In this document: in pieces, positions 36,533 through 48,252 of the stretch | Numbering within the stretch: position 1 is the stretch's first letter | How the letters are laid out: every line of letters begins with the position of its first letter | From: Plantago major | Taxonomy: Eukaryota > Streptophyta > Magnoliopsida > Lamiales > Plantaginaceae | Assembly (NCBI GenBank): GCA_026545765.1 | Contig: CM048842.1 | Span: 67,494,371 to 67,558,370, forward strand | DNA: 64,000 nucleotides | Reading direction: 5' to 3' | The notes under the pieces: model-generated | Told to the model about the DNA's origin: nothing | The model's input: the letters and a program-made list of their open reading frames with translations, nothing else | Databases searched by the model: none | Position numbers and translations under genes: made by a program

Positions 36533-37434
36533 CCTTAATCGATGAAGTTGTTACTTAACTCGTAGAGTGGTTAAGGTGCTGGAAAGTTTGGATACTCCAG
36601 GTTTTATTCTTGAAGTCCATCAGTATTCCAGCCGTGTGATTTCTTCAACCGGCCTAGGTCGGCATTTTCTTCGGAATCCTTAGCTTCTTTCGAATGATCT
36701 GAGTATAGATATTTTAGGTTTGGTCTGCCTTAATTCCCAATGGTCGGTTGATCACATGGATTTATTGTGTTGGAATCAGTAAGTCTTCTTCCTTAATGCC
36801 GATCGGTTAATCATCTTTTCCCCCACCAAGTGTTGAGTGTATTTGTAAGAATGGACTGAACACTTTGATGAATAGAAGCCGAGTATATGAAACGTCCCGG
36901 CCCGTGGTTTGGCGAATTAAGAAGAATTAGTGCGAATCGGCGTGTCATCATTGCAGCTTTTCCACGAATGGAGGTGACGGTTCATCTTTCGGTTTGTGGG
37001 CTTGGTCGAACCGGCCCATTACTCCTTTATATAGTGGGCTCCCGTCATTGTCGATTATTTTACAATCGTTGACTTCTTAGAGAGAGAAAGATCTGAGCCG
37101 AGGAGCATGTAGAGAGAGAAAGGAGTTTCCAGGCGATTATCACTCAAAGTCCCCTAGGTCGGCTCAACTTTGCACAAGTAAGTTCCTTCACCTTTCTCGG
37201 TCTTTACTTAATGTCTATTTATTGCTTTTACTTTCTCCGTGTGTTCCCCTTTTTGCTCGGCGAATTAGCCATCATCTTTGCTGTAATTGGTGACCCTAGT
37301 TGGGGTCGTAGGGAAATAATAGTTATAGTAGGATAGAGCCTTTAGCAAGTCCTATCGGTCAGCTTGTAAGAGTTCGGCCCTTTTGTTGGCTTATACCGTA
37401 GAGTAACCCCTTCCCTTTCTACTTTTCGTAGATC

Positions 37435-39866
37435 ATGTCGTCGGATAACTCAAACGTAGCTCAACCTATAGGGGAGTTGATAGATGATGAGGCCGAGGTT
37501 AATCAGGAAATTAACATTTATGTGCTTTCTGATTCGGACCAGGCCTCTGAAACTGCTGAAGATCTGGTGGATTACATGCCTGGCGAATCCGAAGTGCAGA
37601 TTGTTAGTAGCTCTCCAATTCGAGCTCCATCGGTCAATAGTGAAGTCCGTCGACCCGGTGTATCTGTACAAATAGTGAACACCGAGGATCCGGCTTCAAA
37701 TATCGCCCGGGCTATTGAAAACACGGACGACACAAGCCGATACGGTCACGATCTCATTCCCGAGTCTTTTGGTGATTTGGGTTATAGATATAGGGTTCCA
37801 ATCTTTTCGCCCATGCCTTTTTCTTCCATTCCGGGGTCTGTTTTTTCCAGGGTGGGTCTTCTAGAATTGGTGTCGATCCTGATGACTCTACCTCCTCGGA
37901 CTCGGATGGAACATCTGGTGAGTCCTCGGATGAGGAATCTTCTGGGGGGGGGGGGGGGAAGAAGAGGAGGAGGAGGCCAAAGACGATGAGGAAGAGGAGG
38001 AGGCCAAAGGAGGTGAAGAGGGGCCAATTCTAGCGGATGAGGAAAATGATGAGAATCCCCTGGCCATAGTTCTAGCTGGTGAAGTAGATGGGCGAAAAAT
38101 GAATGCTACAAGGGCCAAGTGCTTGAGAAAAGCTCCCATTGGTGAGCTGAGAGACGATGCCGAGAAGAACGAATCTGGGCTCATTCCGACTTGCTCTTCT
38201 TCTGTGAAAGCCAATGAGGTTGCCGAACTGAGGCATACATGTGAGATTCCAGATGAGTACGAAATTATCGTGCCTGGGCCGGGCGACACTATGTATAATC
38301 CTCCGAAGGGATGCATCTGCCTGCATGAGCAAACTTTCCAATGTGGATTCCGGGTTCCTATGATAGAGCCGATGTGGCGATTTTTCATGGAACAAGAGCT
38401 GTGCCCGACACAAGTGCTCCCAAACTCCATGGGGGCCTTGATGTGTTTCTCCGTGGTATTGGCGTTGAAGCATGAAGAGTTTTCCTCGGACAAGTTCTTC
38501 CTTGCCTTTAAAATAACCCGGGTCCCGAAAAGTTTGATGTATTTCTTCTCGTCCCAAACTAACTACAAGTTTCTTGACCCTTATGATTCTTCGTATTCGT
38601 GGCGATGGTGGCCTCGGTACTTTTATATTAAGCATCCGAAAGGAGAATGGGGTCTTCCTCGGTTTTTTACACACAAAAGGTTCAAGTCGGCCGCATTGAG
38701 GCATGTGCCGGTTTGGCTTGGTGAATTGTGCCAAGTGGATATGGTGGTTGACCGTGACTCCGAGGAGGAAGAAGAAGAAGATGGGCAAACCAAGGGGGCG
38801 TAGGAATCTGAGAGGGCCGAGTTTGAGAAGGAGGGTTCCCCTGAAAGTATGGATATCGAGGAGGAGGATGAGGGTGATGATGAGGAAGGAGAAGAAGTAC
38901 TTCCTATCGAGTGTAGTGATGTGGATCCCGATATGGCCTCGGAGAGGCTTAAAATCCTTGGCCCAGATGGGGTGTCCGACCCCAAATATTTTTATCCTTA
39001 CTCACTTGCTATCCAACCCCAATTAAAATTGGCCGGTTTAACTAAAGGGGACGTTTATTGTAACGACAAACCCGACCTCAGTAAGTTTATCCTGCTCATT
39101 TAATACTTAGTATCGGCTTCGTTTCTTCTAAACTTGCATTGTTTGTTGCAGAATACTGGATTATGGTGACTGCGGTCGAGCTTAGTAAACAGAAGGCAAT
39201 GGCTCGGGTTAGGGCTGCTCAGGCGAGGAAGGACATGAAGCTCCATACCCCGAAGCTTCCTACCCCGCATCCAATCAATGCAGCGGCTCACTTGGAGCCG
39301 AATAAGGCTGTGTCTGAAGCCTCCCAGGGTGTAAGTTTCCTAACTCGACTTAGCTTGTACCTTCTTGGTTTTGACAACATTTTCCTTGCCTACAGGAAGC
39401 CGGGCAGAAATTGATGGTCGATGCCATCAAATCTGAAAAAAATAGGAAGGACCAGGCCGAAGGTCACAAGAAAGATCGGTCGGCCAAGAAGGTTCGGTCG
39501 ACTTTCACCATTCAGGAGTGGTGGTATGATACTTGCGGACCCCCACCAGAAGATATGGAGGATCTCCGAGGGGAGTTAAAGCCGATGTATCCCTCCTGGT
39601 TTCCTCATCTCTTTGCCAGCACTCGGCTTGAGGGGACCGAGCATCGCATCCTTAACAGGGAGTGGACCCGACTATCCGGCGCATTGGATAACATGTCGGG
39701 GATGCATGTGGTGGAGGAGGAAACCACTGGTCCGGACAGGACAAAGAGGATTGCTAGGCTTTGGAGGCGGATTATAAAGGAAGGAGCCGAGAGCGTGCCA
39801 GATGAAGGGGAGATCAATAGGCCGAGTCAGGAGGTCCCAGATACCTCATCCGTAGAAGGTCGGTAG
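37435..39866 (+). pseudogene. Antisense 'putative gypsy-type transposon protein' gene
   Basis: A plus-strand gene inside a minus-strand retrotransposon. The ATG is at 37435 (MSSDNSNVAQPIGELIDDEA). The body at about 38050-39080 contains the conserved region of the plant 'gypsy-type transposon' family (known in Pfam as Transposase_28): CICLHEQTFQCGFRVPMIEP, then a YFLSSQ-like segment and SWRWWPRYFYIKHPKGEW. Two clean introns follow: 39081-39151 (GTAAGT...TTGCAG) and 39331-39395 (GTAAGT...TACAG). The last exon ends at TAG 39866. Long Glu/Asp tracts lie before and after the core. Frame changes near 37850 and at a 15-G run (37944-37958), and a stop at 38803, disrupt it. Function of the family is unknown. 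Confidence 0.75.
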
Positions 39867-40170
39867 GAGCCGAGGGTATGCCCTTGGGAACATTTTGTAA
39901 AGTGTTGAACACTTAGTGTTAGGGTCATATTTTGCTAACTAAGCCCTTGGGTTGCGAGGGTACCATTCTTTTCTCGGTCATGCTCGGATCTTGGTGTCTC
40001 TGCGCTATTTTTTGTGAATGACTAGCCTTGCAAGATCCGAGGTTGACCACCCATGTAACCTCCCGAACAGTTGGGGCTTTATCTGATGTTTGGTTTTCGT
40101 TCATCTCTTGCTACTCGGATGAGTTTATTTATGCTTTGGTATGGCGACTTGATTTATCATTTAGCATTTG
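39867..40170. other. 3' flank of the antisense gene
   Basis: Noncoding, with no recognised signal. It separates the antisense gene from the tandem array and the convergent integrase end. Confidence 0.4.
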
Positions 40171-40597
40171 AAGATCTTATTTTGCAGAGTGTAAGTACTT
40201 TGAATTTTTCATGCGAGTCTTGATAATAAGTTAGCTCGGCTTATGATTTGAAAATTTATTCAATCGTACCCCTTCGAAGACCTTATTTTGTCGAGCGTAA
40301 GTACTTTGAATTTTTCATGCGAGTCTTGATAATAAGTTAGCTCGGCTTATGATTTGAAAATTTATTCAATCGTACCCCTTCGAAGACCTTATTTTGCCGA
40401 GCGTAAGTACTTTGAATTTTTCATGCGAGTCTTGATAATAAGTTAGCTCGGCTTATGATTTGAAAATTTATTCAATTGTACCCCTTCGAAGACCTTATTT
40501 TGCCGAGCGTAAGTACTTTGAATTTTTTTCATGCGAGTCTTAATAATAAGTTAGCTGGGCTTATGATTTGAAAATTTATTCAATCGTACACCTTCGA
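40171..40597. repeat. Four 106-bp tandem repeats
   Basis: Units starting AAGATCTTATTTTG / AAGACCTTATTTTG at 40171, 40277, 40383 and 40489 are 106 bp each and nearly identical; the last carries an insertion in its T run. The array sits in the noncoding space between the integrase end and the antisense gene, where Tat-type elements often carry tandem repeats. Confidence 0.93.
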
Positions 40598-40943
40598 CTG
40601 AGGTCGGATATCATGACATCCAGGTCTAGTTTTTATCGATTATCAAGTTTGGTTTCGGATTCATAAATTCCGAGTAACTTGGAAATTCTCAATCGATAAT
40701 CTTGTAGTGCCATTCGGCTATATCGTTTTTCCACGATATATAATCAAGTTAGGCATTACCAAGACTCCGGAGGTTTGGTTCGGCCTTGTTGATCTTAGGA
40801 TTTATCCAAGATCTTCGTAAGGGAAGTATCCTTTTAGGATGTTCCCGTGTATGTTCTTGATAAAGAGATGAAGAATATAGGACAAAAATGCTGATTTCAT
40901 TGATTGGGAGTCTATCTCCTCGGAACATTCATTACAATAATTT

Positions 40944-42032
40944 TCATGCATAATATTTCTGGAGGTTCTTGGCATTCCAGGTGCGTTTAAGAGCCTTGCC
41001 TTGGAGGTCGGCGAGCTCATAGCTTCCATTAACGCTTGCTCGGATAACTTTGTAAGGACCCTCCCAGTTGGGTTCAAGTTTTCCCACTTTGCTGAGGATG
41101 TCGGCTCTTCTTAGTACGAGATCGCCGACCTGAATGACCCTTGCCTTCACGTGCTTGTTATAAGCTCGGGCCATCATGGCTTGATATCCGAGTGTGCGAG
41201 CTAATGCTTCACTTCTTGTGGATTACACCATGTCTAAATCATATACGCGCTCGGACACATTGTTCTCAGGTGTATAATTCTGAATACGACATGTGTGAAT
41301 AGCTATTTCGGCTGGAATCACAGCTTCAGAACCATAAACTAAGCCAAAAGGTGTTTCTTGTGTTGTAGTTCGGACGGTCGTTCGATATGCCCATAAGACT
41401 CCATCGAGCTCATCAACCCAATCTTCTCGGCTATCTCCGAGTCTTCTTTGAAGGTTATCCACTATGGTGCGATTGGTGACTTCGGTTTGGCCGTTGGCTT
41501 GAGGATGGCCGACTGAAGTGAAGTGTTGTTCAATCTTCATCTCCTGACACCATTCTTTTAGCTTGGCACCCGAGAACTGGCGACCATTATCCGCAACCAG
41601 GATCCTAGGTAGGCCAAAGCGACAAGTTAGCCTCCAAAGGAAATCCATAATCTTTTTCTCGGTGATTATGGTGGTGGCTTCGGCCTCGACCCATTTTGAA
41701 AAGTATTCCACTGCTACGATGAGAAACTTCTTTCCCCCTTGTCCGGGCGGAAATGGTCCAACGATATCCATTCCCCACTGATCGAAAGGACAAGTGGTGG
41801 TAGACGGGATCATGGGTATGGTCGGCTGTCGAGGGATCCTTGCAAATCTTTGGCATTCTCCGCATGACCGGGCGAAACGTCCTACTTCCTTTCTCATGTT
41901 CGGCCAATAGTATCCGGCCCTTCGAATCTTCTGTGAGAGCGCTCGGCCACCTGAGTGCTTTCCACAACTGCCAAGGTGGATTTCTTTGAGCACGGTTAGT
42001 GCTTCAGAGGGTGTCAAGCATCGTAGATGCAT
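40944..42032 (-). pseudogene. Tat element integrase
   Basis: Inserts retrotransposon cDNA into the chromosome. The minus-strand frame has an N-terminal zinc region (GSCGKHSGGRAL with CGECQRFA), the catalytic core with Asp in WGMDIVGPFP, Asp in LVADNGRQFSG and Glu in NGQTEVTNR, then VLWAYRTT. After an in-frame TAA at about 41221, the same frame continues to a C-terminal chromatin-binding-like part (KVGKLEPNWEGPYKVIRA). Another stop separates it from the preceding RNase H. Confidence 0.88.
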
Positions 42033-42089
42033 GCCGTCATATGATTTCTTGTAGAGGTTGTTGCCATTCCAAAAGTAACAAAGAGTTCT

Positions 42090-42641
42090 TCATCGGATTC
42101 TTCTAGCCTCGGCCGGGTCGGTTGGTAGGATCCCTTCTGTGAAGTAGGCCACCAATGGACTCATCCATGTATCCGAATTTGAGATTGCAGCCACAAGTTG
42201 ATTCGGGGGTGCATTGGCAATGCAAGATGTGTTTGCACTCATTAAAACCACCGTCCGAGTATCTATTGCTCCTGAAGCTGTTGCCCATTTGGATAGGCTG
42301 TCGGCCCTGCCATTCTTCATTCGGTCTATCTTGGACAAGGAAAACTCCTCGACGGTTTCTCCCAACTCTTTGACTATCTTCAAGTATTTGATCATGGCCG
42401 CACTCTTGGTAGTAAACTTCCCCGAAAATTGTTATGTGACCAACTGGGAGTCAGAGAATGCTCGGATTTTTCGTGCCATGACCGACTTTGACATTTTCAT
42501 TCCTGCTATCAAGGCCTCGTATTCGGCCTCATTGTTCGTTACTGGAAAAGTTAGCCGAATTGCATATTCCATCTCGGCTCCTTTGAGACTGATTAGTAAC
42601 AATCCAGTCCCACCAGCATGTGAAGCCGAGGACCCATCCAC
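42090..42641 (-). pseudogene. Second (additional) RNase H of the Tat element
   Basis: A separate RNase H-like domain after the RT polyprotein: MDGSSASHAGGTGLLL (near 42640), then NNEAEYEALIAGMK and FSDSQLV, then KIDRMKNGRADSLSKWA. The D, E, D and final D positions of RNase H are visible. In plant gypsy elements this extra archaeal-type RNase H is a mark of the Tat lineage. A TAA near 42669 precedes it and a stop near 42089 follows, in the same frame as RT. Confidence 0.85.
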
Positions 42642-42671
42642 ATAAAGTTCCCATACATCATTTTGTGGATG

Positions 42672-44399
42672 TTACATCACTTTAGGAATTGCGGTTGATC
42701 GTATCACAACTGGAACCTCGTGGGGTGGTTTTCCAGGCAGGGGTGGGGGTAGCTCTTCAATTGTGGCTTGGTTCAGAATCCAATCTACCACTGAGTCGGC
42801 TTTTGCTTGAACATCATTGGTGGATAGGGCTAGTACCTCGAGTGCCTTCGGACTGTCTTGTGATTCTTCCTTCCTGGTCGGTTGCTCGACCAACGTTGGA
42901 GGAGGATACTCGGCTAGGAAATCAGCCAACACCTGGGCCTTCTTAGCCGAGGGAGCTTGGTATTCAATGGTATGATCTCCCATCTCAATCATCCATTTTG
43001 TTAATCTCCCCGACTTTGCAGCATCGTAGAATACTTGCTTTAAGGGCTGGCTTGTCAAGACAATGATCTTGTGAGATCGGAAATATGGCTTGAGCTTTCT
43101 TGCGGCCTCAACTAAACAAAACGCATACTTCTCAATGTCCTGATAGTTTTGTTCTGCTGAGCTCAAGACTTTGCTTAGATAGTAAACTGGCAAGTGTTCA
43201 TTTTTGCAAACTTTAACTAAGACCGAGCTAATGACTTCGGCGGAGATAGCTAGGTACATATATAATGGTTCACCTTCGTTCGGCTTTGCCAAAAGTGGCG
43301 GGGCGGCCAGGTAAGTCTTGAGGTTCTCAAATGTTGTCTTACATTCCTCGGTCCATTCAAACTTGTCGGTTTTCCTGAGTGTTTTGAAGAAGGGAAGGTT
43401 CTTTTCGGCCGATCTTGAAATGAATCGGCTCAAGGAGATAACTTTGCCGACTAGGCGCTGGACGTCCCTGATGTTTTTCGGGTGAGGGAGATCAATTATG
43501 GCCTTCATCTTCTCGGGATTCACCTCGATTCCCCTTTGAGTCACCATGTAGCCGAGGAACTTACCTCCTTTAACTCCAAACGTACACTTGGCCGGGTTCA
43601 ATTTCATTCCGTAACGACGGAGGATCTTGAAACACTTGTTCAGATGACTGATGTGTTCGGCCGCTTCCTTGCTCTTGACTAGAATGTCGTCTACATATAC
43701 CTCCATGGAATGCCCCAGTTCTTCTTGAAACATGAGGTTCATCAACCTTTGATAAGTTGCCCCTGCATTTCTTAGGCCGAAAGGCATGACTTGAAAACAG
43801 TAGACTCCCCCGGTTGTGATAAAGGCCGTTTTAGGGATGTCTTCCTTGTCCATTCTGATCTGGTAGAAACCTTGAAATGCATCCATGAAGCTTAGTAGGG
43901 CACAACCAGCTGTGGAATCCACCAGTTGGTCGATCCGAGGAAGAGGGTAAGGATCCTTTGGGCAGAACTTGTTGAGGGTTGTGAAGTCGTTACACATCCT
44001 CCACTTTCCTGGACTTTTTTCCACCAATACCACGTTACAGATCCAATCCGAGTACTGAATTTCTCGGATGTGTCCTACTTCGAGTAGCCGATTTACTTCC
44101 TCGGCAATGATACGATCCCGAACGGGTCCATGGTCTCGCTTTTTCTGCCTTACTGGTCGGATGGTTAGATCTACATGGAGAGAGTGGACTATTATTTCGG
44201 GGTTAACTCCAGTCAGATCCTCTGTTCCCCATGCAAAGACATCAGCATTCCTTCGTAAGAATGCGATCATTTTCATAGTGGTTTCCTCATCCATGCCAGA
44301 GCCGATCTTGGCCGTTCTTTCAGGGTGCCTATCACTGAGTGGGATTTCCAAGACATCCTCCTCGGCTTGCATCCGATTTTCTCCGAAAATGCTTTTCAT
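42672..44399 (-). CDS. Tat element reverse transcriptase and RNase H
   Basis: A 575-codon open frame. It begins within the protease-RT linker (DVLEIPLSDRHPERTAKIG) and contains the RT fingers and palm (WRMCNDFTTLNKFCPKDPYP, then FMDAFQGFYQI), the catalytic YVDD in EVYVDDILVKS, the connection region (FLGYMVTQRGIEVNPEK), and the usual gypsy RNase H (PPLLAKPNEGEPLYMYLAIS, QNYQDIEKYAF). The RNase H first Asp position reads YLAIS, so it may be degenerate, as expected where a second RNase H exists. It is part of a polyprotein interrupted downstream by stops. Confidence 0.9.
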   Translation of the reverse strand: MKSIFGENRMQAEEDVLEIPLSDRHPERTAKIGSGMDEETTMKMIAFLRRNADVFAWGTEDLTGVNPEIIVHSLHVDLTIRPVRQKKRDHGPVRDRIIAEEVNRLLEVGHIREIQYSDWICNVVLVEKSPGKWRMCNDFTTLNKFCPKDPYPLPRIDQLVDSTAGCALLSFMDAFQGFYQIRMDKEDIPKTAFITTGGVYCFQVMPFGLRNAGATYQRLMNLMFQEELGHSMEVYVDDILVKSKEAAEHISHLNKCFKILRRYGMKLNPAKCTFGVKGGKFLGYMVTQRGIEVNPEKMKAIIDLPHPKNIRDVQRLVGKVISLSRFISRSAEKNLPFFKTLRKTDKFEWTEECKTTFENLKTYLAAPPLLAKPNEGEPLYMYLAISAEVISSVLVKVCKNEHLPVYYLSKVLSSAEQNYQDIEKYAFCLVEAARKLKPYFRSHKIIVLTSQPLKQVFYDAAKSGRLTKWMIEMGDHTIEYQAPSAKKAQVLADFLAEYPPPTLVEQPTRKEESQDSPKALEVLALSTNDVQAKADSVVDWILNQATIEELPPPLPGKPPHEVPVVIRSTAIPKVM

Positions 44400-44544
44400 G
44401 GGGCTGTCGCATGGTGGTTCGGGTGGGATGACTCGATACTCTTGGTATTCGGGTCAGACTTCCTCATATGTTTCTTATCTACACCCATCTTCAACCAATT
44501 GATTCCTTCTCCGGGAGTTTTCTCCTTTCTCCGAGGGGTAGATA

Positions 44545-45024
44545 TCAGACTAATGGAGAGGCAATGCCTCTTTCCTCGGCTATCATAGCTTCGATCATCG
44601 TATCGCTCTTGATAATTATAAGCCGAGAAGCTCTTCTTGTCGACAGAGTATAACATTCCCAAGCCTCTTGTCGGTTGCCATTTAATACTCCTACACCATT
44701 TGGAGTCGGGAATTTCACCTGGAGATGGAAAGTTGAAACTATTGCTCGGAACTTGTTTAAGGCTGGCCGACCAATAAGGACATTATATTCAAATACTGCA
44801 TCCACAATGAGGAAGGGCACTTGGGTCTCTGTGACCCTCCTCGGGTAGGTTCCCATTGAGAGTGGTAAGTATATGATCCCCCTTGGCCGAACTTGGGTTC
44901 CGCCAAAGCCTACCAGGCTAGTCGTGACCAGTCGGAGACCTTCAAGGCTCATCCCCATTTTTCTCACTGTGCTCATGAGGAGGATGTTGGAGGAACTCCC
45001 TATATCGATAAGGACCTTGCTCAT
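44545..45024 (-). pseudogene. Tat element aspartic protease
   Basis: Frame with the protease active-site region VLIDIGSSSNILLMSTVRKM, the flap-like FGGTQVRPRG, and the conserved FEYNVLIGRPALN. It lies in a different register from both gag and RT, so a shift is needed on each side. Confidence 0.82.
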
Positions 45025-45025
45025 A

Positions 45026-47236
45026 TCAACCTGCTATGGTCATTTCTACGACCACTGGTACATCTGGACTACAAGTTACTCCCTGTCCTACACATGGGGC
45101 TGGGGCATCAGCTTCATCAAATGTGATGAGGTGAACTCCAGGTTTGACATAGTTTACGTAACCTTCATCGGCCTCTCGCAGGGCCTTGGCTGTAGTTTCG
45201 CGAGCATTTCTACTATCGCCACCAGTCGGTCCTCCAGCGATGGTGAGAATTCTGCCAAATCGTAGTAAGTTTTCTTCGTCCATCCCTCGCTCATCATTGT
45301 TGCGGGTAGTTCGATTTCTTCCTCTGCTCGGACTTCTTGCTTGTCTTTGAATTGATGGTCCCCTCACATCGTGTAGCCGAGGAGGTGATCGCATTTCTCT
45401 TGACCTAGCTCGCCGAGGAGTATGAGATCTCCTAGGACTACGATTTTTTATTGGACTCGGCCTTCTTTCTTGTCTTGGGTGGCGCTCAGTTGGTCGGTTA
45501 ATTCGATTAACATCTCGTGGATCATCGGTTTGGTCCTGCCTCATAACATAATCTTTAAGGTAGCCGAGTTCTATCAATCTTTGTATCTCTTGGCGTAGCT
45601 AGTTGCATTTCTCCGTTGAATGTCCTTTCTGCTTGTGAAAATGACAATACTCGGGAGAATTCCTATTGGATCGACTTTCCTTTTATTTTTCCTGTCGTTG
45701 AAAGGGAAGGCCCCTAGATTCCATGATTGTGAGTATCTCATGGTTGGGAGCTCTCAACTCGGCGTAACTGACAAAGTGATGTCTAGGAGACTTCCTTCTC
45801 TCTTCCTGCCTTCTCCTCTTCTCATTCCTTTGCCTGTTTGGAGCTTCCTGGAGTTGATTTCCTCCTTGGTTGGAATTCTGTGGTGGGCGGTCTTTCTTGG
45901 TGACAGCCTTGACGACAATCGTTCCGAGTGTTTCCTCGGTCTTGAGGAAGCGATAGGTGAGATCCTTGAGTTCTCTCTCGGTTAGGATTTCAGCATCAAT
46001 CAGTTTTCGTTGGAATTCATCATTGTTCATGTTAGTACAAAGATGAGTTATCCTTTCCTTGATAGATTGAGTGTCAACCATGGATACCGCCAACTCAAAT
46101 CTCCTCACAAAGGCTCTCAGGGTCTCGTCTTCCCTCTGGACGACCTCGGCTAAATAACTGGCCGGACGGACAATTTCTCGGAAATTCTCAAAACGGATGG
46201 TGAACTCGGCCAACAGATGATCCCATGATAGTATGGATCCTGCCCTCAGACTCTTCCACCATGTCATTGCTTGCCCATGGAAAGTGCCCGGGAAGATCTG
46301 TGCTCGGACATTGTCAGTGATTTCCATTCCTCCAAGGGAAGCCTCAAATCTTATCCTGTGATCTCCCTCATACCTTTCCGTAGTGGCTGGTGCCACACGT
46401 CCTAAAGGAAGGACTTCCTGTTTGATTTCCGAGGACAAAGGGTCCAAGCTACGACCGAATTTGAGCGTGTCCCGAGCTCGATTCAGAGAGTCAAGCTTGT
46501 TTCTTTCTACTTCCAGAGCTTGCTCATGAATTCTAACTTGCTCTCTTAGGCGTTCGGCCTCGTCTCCATGTTGTCTCCTGGGGTGACTGTGTACTGATCT
46601 AGAACGGCTTCTTCGACCGTCTCTTCTCCAAGGAGATCAGCTCCGATGATCAGGGTACCTATCCTGTCTTCCTCGACGTGGAGGTGTGAGGGGCCGACCT
46701 CGGTCTCGTTCATCTATTCTTGAGCCCATTGGGGTGTTGCCGGAGTAACTGATTCTGGTATCTTCTTCATCATAACGATCCCTTATGTGGTACTCATTAT
46801 CTCAGTTATCACGGTGGTGTAGACTTCTTTCTGAAATCCGGGACGGAGAGGGGTCTCGGCGAGTTCTGTCGTCTGCTCCCCTATCCTCCTCCCTATTTTC
46901 CTGTTGTGGATTGATACCTCCCCTTGGTACTCTGGTCCTTCGATTGATCACATCTCTTAAGTCCCCATTTGGTCGTTGTGTTGAGGCTCGGGAGTCATTC
47001 CGGTGAGCCACGGATCGATCAGTGTTCCGGCTGTGTGGTGAACCCCGAGAATCAAAAACTTGCTCAACCAATGCTTGAGCATGGGGTGCGAATCCTAGTG
47101 GAACTTGAATTTGTGGAGCAAGGGTGTCGAGGTTTACACCTTGCATTCGGCTTTGGATGTATTGAACTTGAGCTTCTGTGAGTCCGACGAGAGCTAGATC
47201 AGGGGGTATTAATTGCAAGATGGGTGCATTTGCCAA
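45026..47236 (-). pseudogene. Tat element gag
   Basis: Capsid/nucleocapsid precursor in one register with several stops. The N-terminal part starts MANAPILQLIPPDLALVGLT. The middle is rich in Arg/Asp/Ser. The retrotransposon gag domain follows near 46300-45950 (FPGTFHGQAMTWWKSL, TIRFENFREIV, ETLRAFVRRFELA). A zinc-knuckle-like CHFHKQKGHSTEKC lies near 45620, and an Arg/Ser-rich tail follows. In-frame stops occur near 46640, 45680 and 45600. Confidence 0.85.
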
Positions 47237-47459
47237 GGCGACTTGTCGGACCGGGTCCTCGGTTCCATCAGTGATTGAATGTGAGTGCCATCAAATCTGG
47301 GATCGCTTTCAAGCTGATTGCCTTGAACGGGGGCTTTTGGGGCCGTGCTCCGCGTGCGTCCTAGGGCTTCTAGAGGCGGCTCTTGCGTCGAGACTCTAGA
47401 GTTGCCTTCAGTGTTGCGTTTTCTTGCTCGGCTTTGGACCATGACTTTTTGTTTCGATT

Positions 47460-47477
47460 CCCACAGCCGGCGCCGAT
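47460..47477 (-). other. Primer-binding-site region of the Tat element
   Basis: Immediately inside the 5' LTR the minus strand reads TATCGGCGCCGGCTGTGGG, resembling the GGCGCCG...GTGGG primer-binding sites of plant gypsy elements. The matching tRNA was not determined. Confidence 0.5.
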
Positions 47478-48065
47478 ATGATGTGGTATAAAAACGGTTA
47501 ACTCTGGAACAAACAGATTATATAAATCAAAAGTGCTGGTTGGATATAAATTAGCCGAGTAGATTACAAAGTAGTATGTTGATGGTTTGTTAACCTCTTT
47601 AATGTGAATAAATGCTCTTGTATTTATAGGAGAACTTCCGGGGGACAGACCTCTGACCTAGCCAGAGGTTGGTCGCACGGTGGTCGGAGGTTGGTCGCAC
47701 GGTGGTCGTAGGTTGGTCGGAGCAATCACCTTGTAATACGTGGAATCGTAGTAAGGTGGCGCGTTTAGATCACGTGGAGACTTGGGATCTCTAGGAGGTC
47801 GACTCCTATTGAGGTCGGCAGATCTCTATTCTTTCTCCCCAGATGAACTTCCTGATTTCTCGTATGAGGTTGCCTGGTCGGACCTACTTAGATAGGGATG
47901 ACCTGACCAGAAGTGTATCTTGTCTTGATCTCTAAGCCACTCCTTCTTCCAAGTCAGAGAGGTCGGCTTTCTTGAGTAGTGTGTCTCCTCGGCTTTGTAG
48001 CCGGATTGTGTTCGAGTTCGTACTGATACGCAAATTAGTAGGTAGGGACTTATTTTTATATATCA
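47478..48065 (-). repeat. Tat element 5' LTR (588 bp)
   Basis: Pairs with the left LTR. It is longer mainly through a short duplication of the GGTTGGTCGCACGGTGGTCG motif. TATAAATA on the minus strand at 47631-47638 is the likely promoter. Confidence 0.92.
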
Positions 48066-48252
48066 CACAAAATTAATCTAACAATTTAAAATATAATCAC
48101 TGTCATATACAAGTGTAAAGGAAATGAAATAATATTACGAATACCTTTAATAGGTGGGATCCAATTTTTTACACATACTTACATTTATCCACCAGACGTA
48201 CTATTATAGTCAAACTGCATCTATTTTGGTGAAATAAGTTGAAATTATCTAA

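Larger units (their letters stand above)
33985..48065 (-). mobile_element. Ty3/gypsy retrotransposon, Tat type, with antisense gene
   Basis: A 14.1-kb element on the minus strand. LTRs are at 33985-34546 and 47478-48065 (TGATGTGGTATA...TATATATCA), with imperfect flanking CACAT/CACAA. Order from the right: LTR, primer site, gag, protease, reverse transcriptase and RNase H, a second RNase H, integrase, a tandem array, a plus-strand gene block, polypurine tract, LTR. RT-before-integrase order marks gypsy. The additional RNase H after the RT polyprotein and the opposite-strand gene are features known from the Tat lineage (Retand/Ogre-like). Pol has three in-frame stops, so it is not autonomous now. 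Confidence 0.93.

Noticed and set aside
38072-38788. 238-codon minus-strand frame in the Tat element
   Set aside because: Lies antisense to the conserved gypsy-type transposon protein. Ser-rich shadow of acidic codons.
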